The position numbers and the translations under genes were made by a program. Shown in pieces: positions 7,364-11,516 of a stretch of 11,516 bases of DNA. The stretch comes from an uncultured Collinsella sp. (GTDB lineage: Bacteria > Actinomycetota > Coriobacteriia > Coriobacteriales > Coriobacteriaceae): NCBI GenBank assembly GCA_900550185.1, contig URRN01000055.1, forward strand, positions 1 to 11,516. Reading direction: 5' to 3'. How positions within the stretch are numbered: position 1 is the stretch's first letter; every line of letters starts with the position of its first letter. Below the pieces are notes generated by a model. It was not told the DNA's origin and did no database searches. It was given only the letters and a program-made list of their open reading frames with translations.

Positions 7364-7674
7364 TACTCGCTCTCCCCCTCTCCCAAAATGGACGGCACGC
7401 GGAAGTAGCGGTCGCGCGCGCTGCCGGCGTTTTCCAGCGCAACGTCGAGCGGCAGGTCGCGCTCGGGCTCGCGCAGGTCGTCACCCATCACGTTGGACAG
7501 GCTTCCGATGGGATGGAACGTGGGCTCCACGTCGGGCAAGTCATATTGCAAGACGGGCTCGAGCATCTGGACGGCGTCGTTCATGTAGGACGTCATCTGG
7601 GTGAGCTCGTCATCGGTCAGTGCGATCTTTGCGTACTCGGCTATGCCGCGCACGTCTTTCTCGCTGAGTGCCAT
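7363..7674 (-). CDS. gatC: Asp/Glu-tRNA(Asn/Gln) amidotransferase subunit C
   Basis: GatC is the small belt subunit that wraps around and stabilises the GatA-GatB interface. I place the start at 7674 (MALSEKDV, 103 residues) rather than the in-frame ATG at 7692, because GGAAGGGAG lies five bases upstream and the resulting length is normal for the family. Recognisable family positions are the N-terminal helix VRGIAEYAKIALTDDELTQM, the VEPTFHP motif near the middle, and the C-terminal DRYFRVPSIL. It is the first gene of the gatCAB operon; its stop overlaps gatA by one base. The operon implies that at least one of GlnRS or AsnRS is absent in this organism, or that an indirect aminoacylation route is used. 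Confidence 0.95.
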   Translation of the reverse strand: MALSEKDVRGIAEYAKIALTDDELTQMTSYMNDAVQMLEPVLQYDLPDVEPTFHPIGSLSNVMGDDLREPERDLPLDVALENAGSARDRYFRVPSILGEGESE

Positions 7675-7709
7675 AGGCGCTCCCTTCCGCATAACAGATA
7701 AACCGCTCT

Positions 7710-7715
7710 AGTATA
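7710..7715 (-). promoter_or_regulatory. candidate -10 element for gatCAB
   Basis: TATACT on the minus strand lies 36 nt upstream of the gatC start, which would give a leader of about 28 nt. No acceptable -35 hexamer is visible at 16-18 bp (CTGCTC at 17 bp), so the promoter may depend on an activator or the assignment may be wrong. The rest of 7675-7999 holds no gene; it contains the repeats and palindromes listed separately. Confidence 0.35.
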
Positions 7716-7810
7716 CAAGGCAACGCCGCTTGGAGCAGGTGCTTTACCCAAATGCAGCGAAAACGTAACGAGGGCGGCGGACTGGCAGGCAGCGGGCTGG
7801 CGATTCTGCA

Positions 7811-7880
7811 GCGAAACCGCACTGTCCGTAGCGAAAACCGTCTCGCCCATAACGAAAACCGCGCCGTCCACAACGAAAAC
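7811..7880. repeat. 21-bp tandem repeat upstream of gatCAB
   Basis: Three and a third units begin at 7811 (20 bp), 7831, 7852 and 7873, each starting with RCGAAAACC and carrying a YCCRYA word near the end (GTCCGTA, GCCCATA, GTCCACA). A further isolated copy of GCGAAAACG lies at 7757-7765. The 21-bp period is two helical turns and keeps all three frames open on the minus strand, so open frames here are not evidence for a protein. The array ends inside the left arm of the next palindrome. It could be a protein-binding array or a decayed tandem duplication. Confidence 0.7.
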
Positions 7881-7941
7881 CATCACAACATTCGACGCTT
7901 TTCGTCAAAATCGCAATTTTCATCGAATGTTGTGATGGTTT
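7877..7941 (-). terminator. 19-bp-arm palindrome, likely sortase terminator
   Basis: AAACCATCACAACATTCGA (7877-7895) is the perfect reverse complement of 7923-7941, with a 27-nt centre that has two small dyads of its own (GACG/CGTC and AAAAT/ATTTT). Read on the minus strand, downstream of the sortase gene, the hairpin is followed by TTCGTTGTG and its own stem ends in a T-run, giving a modest U-tract. It lies about 60 nt past the sortase stop. The arms are longer than most intrinsic terminators need, so a mobile or regulatory palindrome is also possible. Confidence 0.55.
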
Positions 7942-7950
7942 GGAAGTCCC

Positions 7951-7987
7951 GACCACCACAAAGGTGCCTGTCCCCATTGTGGTGGTT
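7951..7987. repeat. REP-like palindrome with GGTGCCTGTCCCC core
   Basis: ACCACCACAA (7952-7961) and TTGTGGTGGT (7977-7986) form a 10-bp perfect stem, with a G-T closing pair outside, around a 15-nt loop containing GGTGCCTGTCCCC. From memory, that core word recurs in intergenic repeats of many Gram-positive and other genomes near REP-type elements; I could not check this. It begins about 13 nt past the sortase stop codon on the minus strand. No U-tract follows in either direction, so a terminator role is less likely. Its arms resemble those of the neighbouring palindrome (ACCATCACAA). Confidence 0.55.
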
Positions 7988-7999
7988 CTGAAGAATGTC

Positions 8000-8938
8000 C
8001 TATGCCGAGGCCTTGGCCTTGCGGCGCTTGCGGACCGCGTGGATCACGATGTCCAGCAGCAACAGCACAATGGCCACGACCACGATGAGCACGGCAAACT
8101 CGCGCTTGCCCCAGTGACGGCCGGCCAGCGACTTTTGCTTGTCGACGTCCTTCTTGTTGTACTTGGTGCGCACGCAATGCACCAGCAGGCGATGGTCGTT
8201 CACGCCGTAGGGCGTGCAGGTGACGAGCGTCACCTTGTCGGCGCCGGGCTCGATGGTCAGCGACTCCATCTCCTCGGGCAGCACCACCTCGGAGTCCACC
8301 ATCTTGTAGGCGAGCGTCTTGTTCATGGTGTGCAGCAGCACCAGGTCGCCGGGCTCCAGCGAATGGATGTCGTCGAACATGCTCAGGTTGCGCATGCCCG
8401 AGTGCGCGGTGAGCACGCAATGCGTCGAGGTGCCGCCCACCGGCAGGCTCGTGCCCTCCAGGTGGCCGACGCCCGCCATAAGGACTTCTTCGCTCGTGCC
8501 GTGGTAGATGGGCATGCTCACGTCGATGGAGGGGATTTCGACCCAGCTCATCATGGGGTCGCGGTCAAAGATGAGCTGCTGAGCGTAGGGCTCGATCTGG
8601 TCGGCGGGAAGCTCGGTGGCCTCGCCGGCAAGTTGCTCGTTATAGGAGCGCGCCTGGAGCAGGATGCGCTCGCGCTCCTCGGCAGACAGCGCGTCCACGG
8701 TGCTGGACACGGTGCTGATCTGGTTGAACACGCCCGAGGCCTCGAGCCGGTCCAAGATCCACGGCCAGGTCATAAGGCCCACGCCAATAAGAATGATGAC
8801 GATGGTGATGAGCCGATCGGCCCAGCGCGGCAGCCGCTTGCGACGGCGCTTGGGCTTTGGTTGAGGTTTGGGCTGAGGGCTTGAGCCGCCGTTGTCCGCG
8901 GCGTTATTGCCCTTCATATGTTTGGCGCCCTGCACCAT
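8000..8938 (-). CDS. class C (pilin-polymerising) sortase
   Basis: A membrane transpeptidase that cleaves LPXTG-type pilins and joins each to a lysine of the next subunit, building pili outside the cell. The 312 residues run: a basic, proline-rich N-terminus (PQPKPQPKPKRRRKR), a membrane segment near 43-62, the sortase domain, a second membrane segment near 281-300, and a basic tail RKRRKAK. Two membrane segments are typical of class C. Catalytic residues are H179 (LTAHSG), C241 (TLVTCTPYG) and R250 (NDHRLLV). PIYHGTSEEVLMAGVGHLEGTSLPVGG is also class C-like. The usual DPF/DPW lid motif after YNxxL is not recognisable; that stretch reads ELPADQIEPY. The start at 8938 has AGGAG nine bases upstream; M8 is a weaker alternative. 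It very likely serves the pilin at 9740-11512. Confidence 0.95.
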   Translation of the reverse strand: MVQGAKHMKGNNAADNGGSSPQPKPQPKPKRRRKRLPRWADRLITIVIILIGVGLMTWPWILDRLEASGVFNQISTVSSTVDALSAEERERILLQARSYNEQLAGEATELPADQIEPYAQQLIFDRDPMMSWVEIPSIDVSMPIYHGTSEEVLMAGVGHLEGTSLPVGGTSTHCVLTAHSGMRNLSMFDDIHSLEPGDLVLLHTMNKTLAYKMVDSEVVLPEEMESLTIEPGADKVTLVTCTPYGVNDHRLLVHCVRTKYNKKDVDKQKSLAGRHWGKREFAVLIVVVAIVLLLLDIVIHAVRKRRKAKASA

Positions 8939-8954
8939 CGCCGGTCACTCCTCT

Positions 8955-8982
8955 ACAACTCAAGTTGTCTAAACAAATAATA
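8955..8982 (-). promoter_or_regulatory. candidate -10 and operator-like dyad ahead of the sortase gene
   Basis: TATTAT on the minus strand (8982-8977) could be a -10 element, placing the transcript start near 8970. Immediately downstream, ACAACT and AGTTGT (8955-8960 and 8963-8968) form a small dyad with a 2-bp centre, just before the ribosome binding site. I see no good -35 hexamer. If real, the sortase has its own promoter, separate from the pilin. Confidence 0.25.
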
Positions 8983-9068
8983 GCCGATTAGCGAGCTTCC
9001 GCGCCGGACAACGCAGCTAGACTGCACCGTCCAGTCGAGGATAAGCCAGCATTTGAGTTTTCAAAATG

Positions 9069-9094
9069 TCCCGAATCGGCGGGGCGATTCGGGA
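9069..9094. other. 10-bp-arm palindrome between small gene and sortase
   Basis: TCCCGAATCG (9069-9078) and CGATTCGGGA (9085-9094) are perfect complements around GCGGGG. On the minus strand the hairpin is followed by CATTTTGAAAAC, so it may be a weak terminator ahead of the sortase. On the plus strand it lies immediately before TACAAT (9095-9100), where it would sit between a -35 and a -10 and act as an operator. The sequence does not decide between these. Confidence 0.5.
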
Positions 9095-9106
9095 TACAAT
9101 GTCAAT

Positions 9107-9205
9107 AGAAAACGACGCATCCCGCGTAAGTGTACGAGAGCGCGGGCGGCCTAGTTTTCAGCTTTAGTTAAATGCCCGGGATCCGACCCCCGGGCATTCT
9201 TATTT
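9107..9205 (+). ncRNA. candidate structured small RNA convergent with the small membrane protein gene
   Basis: A possible -10 element TACAAT (9095-9100) would start a transcript near 9107, exactly at the foot of a predicted fold: GAAAAC (9108-9113) pairs with GTTTTC (9154-9159), and inside it CCCGCG (9121-9126) pairs with CGCGGG (9141-9146). The transcript would end at the hairpin 9171-9198 followed by CTTATTT, for about 95-100 nt in all. Its 3' end would overlap the 3' end of the 49-residue gene on the other strand. There is no convincing -35, and I do not recognise an RNA family. Confidence 0.25.
9171..9198. terminator. bidirectional terminator of the small membrane protein gene
   Basis: AATGCCCGGG (9171-9180) and CCCGGGCATT (9189-9198) form a 10-bp stem with an 8-nt loop. 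It starts two bases after the TAA of the small minus-strand gene and is followed there by TAACTAAAG, its stem ending in a short T-run. On the plus strand it is followed by CTTATTTG. A second hairpin, ATTTGCGC/GCGCAAAT at 9202-9222, overlaps the last codons of the gene, giving tandem stems. Confidence 0.7.
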
Positions 9206-9349
9206 GCGCTTTCGGCGCAAATGCCGTCCACCGTCCGCACCGCGCGTGCGCCTACGGACCTTAAACCGAACCTCATACGAGTCAAGAAACGCGATGACGA
9301 ACGTGCCCACCGTCGCGAGGGCGGCGAGCGCGTTAAGGAATTTCAGCAT
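9200..9349 (-). CDS. small single-pass membrane protein with basic tail, unknown function
   Basis: A 49-residue protein whose start at 9349 is marked by a near-ideal Shine-Dalgarno CGGAGG seven bases upstream; the longer in-frame start at 9427 lacks this and would put a non-conserved-looking stretch in front. Residues 4-22 (LNALAALATVGTFVIAFLD) form one membrane helix. The C-terminal half is strongly basic: from residue 28 to the end there are 13 Arg/Lys, including RRRTR and LRRKRK. It has its own candidate promoter and its own terminator, so it appears to be an independent unit between the pilin and sortase genes. I do not recognise a family. A helix plus a basic tail is compatible with a holin-like or type I toxin peptide, or with a small membrane partner of sortase/pilus assembly; neither is shown. 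Confidence 0.65.
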   Translation of the reverse strand: MLKFLNALAALATVGTFVIAFLDSYEVRFKVRRRTRGADGGRHLRRKRK

Positions 9350-9445
9350 TTGGGGACCTCCGATCGAGTCGTCGGCCGCCCGCGCACGGGATGCGTCGCA
9401 AAGCCATTTTAGCGCGCATGCTCGCATTTACAGCTGGTAAACGCA

Positions 9446-9483
9446 ATATTAGCAAACATCTGTTCGATAGCTATGTGTTCGAT
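9446..9483 (-). promoter_or_regulatory. candidate extended -10 promoter with repeated ATCGAACA, for the small gene
   Basis: On the minus strand, an extended -10 TGCTAATAT (9454-9446) would start a transcript near 9439, giving a leader of about 90 nt before the ATG at 9349. Directly upstream are two perfect ATCGAACA words (9483-9476 and 9468-9461) in direct repeat, 15 bp apart, where a regulator could bind over the -35 region. The remainder of the gene-free stretch 9350-9739 holds the leader, this site and the pilin terminator; I see no further gene in it. Confidence 0.4.
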
Positions 9484-9602
9484 CTTTGTCTGAGTTTTCC
9501 TCTTCAAATCGAGTAAGTGGTTTTCGAGCAATGGAGGCCGGGCTACGGTGTCCCACGAAAAACAGCCTCCTCATCGAACGCTGGAGCCTGGCTGCTGTAT
9601 CC

Positions 9603-9639
9603 AAAAAACGGGGCAAACTCCAGCGCGGAGTCTGCCCCG
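9603..9639 (-). terminator. intrinsic terminator of the pilin gene
   Basis: On the minus strand, CGGGGCA and ACTCC pair with GGAGT and TGCCCCG with only one internal mismatch and a short GCGCT loop (9639-9609), followed by six consecutive T residues (9608-9603). This is the strongest intrinsic terminator in the window. It lies about 100 nt past the pilin stop codon, so the pilin transcript probably ends here and the downstream small gene and sortase need their own promoters or read-through. Confidence 0.88.
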
Positions 9640-9739
9640 AAAAGAGGATGGCAAAGCAAGAACGTCGATGGACGAGAAAAGTGTCCGCAAGTCTCATGGC
9701 CATCACATCCCACCTGCCAAAGAGATAGGTGAGCGAGCG

Positions 9740-11512
9740 TTACTCCTGCTCGGACTCCTCAGCCTGCTTACGGCTGCGGATGAGGTGTGCCACGCCAATG
9801 CACAGCACCGCGCCACCAGCGATCCAAGTGAAGGTCACGCCGTTAAGACCGGTCAGCGGGAGGCCAGAGCCCTTCTTGTCGATAATGGTAAAGCTGAGCT
9901 TGCCGGTAGATACGGCGGCAGAATCGGCCTTTATGACACCATCAGCAGCAGTAACGTTGGCAGAATCCTTGTCGGGAGTCACTGCGGAGCCATCCTGCTT
10001 AAGCGTCCCGCGGGCAATGGTAAACGTGACACCTTTGGAAGCGGAGTTATTGTAGCCAGGCGCCGGGGTTACCTCTGTAAGGGTGTAGGTGCCCTCATCG
10101 AGACCGACAACGTTTATCTTACCGTCTGCGTCGGTCTTCAGCTTGGCCAGCTTGCTATCAGCCGTCTTGGTACCGTCCGCTTTGATAAAGTTGCTCGTAT
10201 CACCGTTCTCCTGCAGCGTGAACTCAACGCCCTCGAGTCCCTTAGCTTCGTTATCAGAGCCCACCTTGGTGACATCGATGCCATAGGTGTAGTCATAGGC
10301 AGGGTGCTCGACCGTGGTGCCGACACCTTCAGCATGCGGATTGTTGGAATAAGTCAGCGTAACCATATTCTTCTGGGCTATACCAACCAAGCCGTTGAAT
10401 ATTTTTTTGATCTTGCCATTTTCGAAGATCTTGGTGGAGTCGAGCTTGGCCTTGTACTCGACAGTCACCTTCGAGTCACTGTTCAACGCAATGGGAGCGT
10501 CGTCCACGCCCGTGCAATTCTTGAGATTGGTGAAGTCGACAGTTATCGTATCGTTCTCGTACTTGGCGGTGTAGCAGCCAGTCTTGACCTTGGCATCACC
10601 AATCTTGACCGTGACAGCGGGCGTCGTGCCGTCAGATCCAAACTCGGGCGTCATGGAGTTGGGAAGCTTATCCGTGAAGGTGTACTTGTAGGTACTGTAA
10701 GTGTTGATGTTGCCCGCAACGGTACCGGTAAGCAGGTAGTCGACATAGTCGTCCATCTGAGAGTCCGCAGCCTTATTGGGATTCTCGGGTGCGCCGAACG
10801 TGCTGCCCTTTGCGTCGTCCTTTACGGCCTTGGTCACAGTGGGGACCTGCTTCTTGGGAGCAATGGTCTCAGCGGAACCGCCGACAACGGCGAAAATCGG
10901 CGAAGTGAAGGTATCCGTGTTGCGCTCGGCGACAGCATTTGGGTTCTTGCCGACACTCTTAGTCACGAAGAGCCAGTAGCCGGTATTCAGACCAGTGAAG
11001 GTGCCACCGGTGCTCGTTTTGCACTCATCCGTCCCTTCAGTGATATTGGCGTCCTCCAGTGCCTTGGCGATCTTGTCGAGGGTTGTTCCGGCATCGAGCT
11101 TAGTAGTCTTGTCTGTACCTGACTTGTAAACACCTTCGGTTTTTGATTTAAGCCAGTCGGCCCACTTCTGAGCATCATTGTCGGAGGGCTTTGTAACGTC
11201 GCTAGTTTCGGCAAATGCCCCGGTCACAGCATCCCTAACGGTATCTGACGCCCACTCAATGTCGGAAAGCGTCTTAGCGCCATTCCAGTTGTTAACGCCA
11301 TCCAAATCCTGCGTGACCTTGGCCTTGAAAATCTGGATACCCTTAAAGGTTGTATCCGTATAGGTCTTCTCGTCAATATTTACATTGCCGTCCGGAGCCA
11401 CCGTTGGCGTGCCATCAGCAAACGCCATGGTCACCGGGGCCATGACGCCGCCGAAGCTCAGCGCTGCTGTGAGGCCGGCGGTTACTGCCAGGCGTGCGAT
11501 GTTCTTGCTCAT
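9740..11512 (-). CDS. LPXTG-anchored major pilin, SpaH/EbpB (SpaA-like) family
   Basis: A surface pilus shaft subunit of 590 residues. It begins with a Sec signal peptide (MSKNIAR, hydrophobic 8-26, likely cleavage after AFA at 33). It ends with a cell-wall sorting signal: LPLTG at 551-555, a membrane segment near 558-578 and a tail beginning RSRK. A C-terminal Cna_B-type domain (about 410-545) contains an E-box, YTLTEVTPAPGY, with E480 expected to support an internal Lys-Asn isopeptide bond. At the position of the usual YPK pilin motif the sequence reads ETIAPKKQVPTVTK, making K220 the likely polymerisation lysine. C313 and C333 could form a disulfide; C164 appears unpaired. The gene is visibly less GC-rich than the gat genes. 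Only 4 bp lie upstream of the ATG, so the promoter, ribosome binding site and any tip-pilin gene are outside the window. Polymerisation is expected from the sortase at 8000-8938. Confidence 0.94.
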   Translation of the reverse strand: MSKNIARLAVTAGLTAALSFGGVMAPVTMAFADGTPTVAPDGNVNIDEKTYTDTTFKGIQIFKAKVTQDLDGVNNWNGAKTLSDIEWASDTVRDAVTGAFAETSDVTKPSDNDAQKWADWLKSKTEGVYKSGTDKTTKLDAGTTLDKIAKALEDANITEGTDECKTSTGGTFTGLNTGYWLFVTKSVGKNPNAVAERNTDTFTSPIFAVVGGSAETIAPKKQVPTVTKAVKDDAKGSTFGAPENPNKAADSQMDDYVDYLLTGTVAGNINTYSTYKYTFTDKLPNSMTPEFGSDGTTPAVTVKIGDAKVKTGCYTAKYENDTITVDFTNLKNCTGVDDAPIALNSDSKVTVEYKAKLDSTKIFENGKIKKIFNGLVGIAQKNMVTLTYSNNPHAEGVGTTVEHPAYDYTYGIDVTKVGSDNEAKGLEGVEFTLQENGDTSNFIKADGTKTADSKLAKLKTDADGKINVVGLDEGTYTLTEVTPAPGYNNSASKGVTFTIARGTLKQDGSAVTPDKDSANVTAADGVIKADSAAVSTGKLSFTIIDKKGSGLPLTGLNGVTFTWIAGGAVLCIGVAHLIRSRKQAEESEQE

Positions 11513-11516
11513 GCTC

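Larger units (their letters stand above)
9113..9398. repeat. interrupted inverted repeat spanning the small membrane protein gene
   Basis: CGACGCATCCCG (9113-9124) and GCGCGGGCGGCC (9140-9151) on the plus strand recur, collinear and perfect, on the minus strand at 9398-9387 and 9385-9374. The two 12-bp blocks are separated by 15 bp in one copy and 1 bp in the other. The minus-strand copy lies in the 5' leader of the 49-residue gene; the other lies beyond its terminator. The arms therefore bracket the gene. A read-through transcript could pair its leader with its 3' region. Confidence 0.75.

Noticed and set aside
7675..7692. Longer start for gatC (ATG at 7692)
   Set aside because: The start at 7674 has GGAAGGGAG at proper spacing and gives the usual GatC length and N-terminus.
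7811..7880. CRISPR array
   Set aside because: The period is only 21 bp with degenerate repeats and no room for spacers of normal length, and no cas genes are present.
7610..7977. Three overlapping minus-strand frames with 7-residue repeats upstream of gatC
   Set aside because: The 21-bp tandem repeat keeps all frames open and creates apparent 7-residue repeats in each. Nothing favours one frame, and two of them run into gatC out of frame.
8540..8570. DPM in the sortase (residues 127-129) read as the class C lid motif
   Set aside because: It lies directly before WVEIPSIDV, which aligns with the first strand of the catalytic domain rather than with the lid region just after YNxxL.
9449..9706. 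Minus-strand 85-codon frame between pilin and small membrane gene
   Set aside because: It reads straight through the strong pilin terminator at 9603-9639 and has no recognisable feature; I treat the region as non-coding.
9548..11122. Plus-strand open frame of 524 codons opposite the pilin
   Set aside because: The minus strand encodes a complete pilin with signal peptide, E-box and LPLTG anchor. The plus frame shows no domain and starts upstream of the pilin terminator.

Overview
The window looks like a chromosomal segment from a GC-rich Gram-positive gut actinobacterium. A Collinsella-like member of the Coriobacteriia is my best guess. The basis is overall composition, an LPXTG-anchored pilin with a class C sortase, a gatCAB amidotransferase operon, and a paired YbtP/YbtQ-type ABC system beside an AraC regulator. 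The genus is inference from gene content, not a database result.

Layout. (1) Positions 1-3820 hold a divergent transport locus. Two half-transporter ABC genes lie on the minus strand: 875-2701 comes first in the operon, and the second (1-874) runs off the window edge. An AraC-family regulator (2816-3820) faces the other way. The shared 114-bp intergenic region carries a candidate promoter and a pair of direct repeats 21 bp apart next to a TTG start codon. (2) Positions 3821-4172 are a gene-free convergent spacer between the regulator and gatB. It holds three tandem terminator hairpins, a 49-bp direct duplication and a 35-bp perfect inverted repeat enclosing the third hairpin. (3) Positions 4173-7674 are gatC-gatA-gatB on the minus strand, joined by two one-base TAATG overlaps. 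GatB carries an unusual internal insertion. (4) Positions 7675-7999 are a gene-free spacer with a 21-bp tandem repeat and two related palindromes. (5) Positions 8000-11512 are a sortase-pilus locus on the minus strand: a SpaH/EbpB-type major pilin, a strong terminator, a 49-residue basic single-pass membrane protein, and a class C sortase. The stretch between the small gene and the sortase contains a palindrome, a candidate structured RNA facing the small gene, and one arm of an inverted repeat whose partner is the small gene's own 5' leader.

How the genes work together. The ABC pair probably forms one heterodimeric transporter controlled by the AraC protein, by analogy with siderophore systems. 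GatC, GatA and GatB form the amidotransferase that makes Gln-tRNA(Gln) and/or Asn-tRNA(Asn). The pilin is exported, polymerised by the class C sortase and anchored to the wall. The small membrane protein between pilin and sortase has no assigned role and, with its surrounding RNA-like structures, is the most interesting unexplained unit here. The other unusual material is the repeat-rich DNA in the two spacers.
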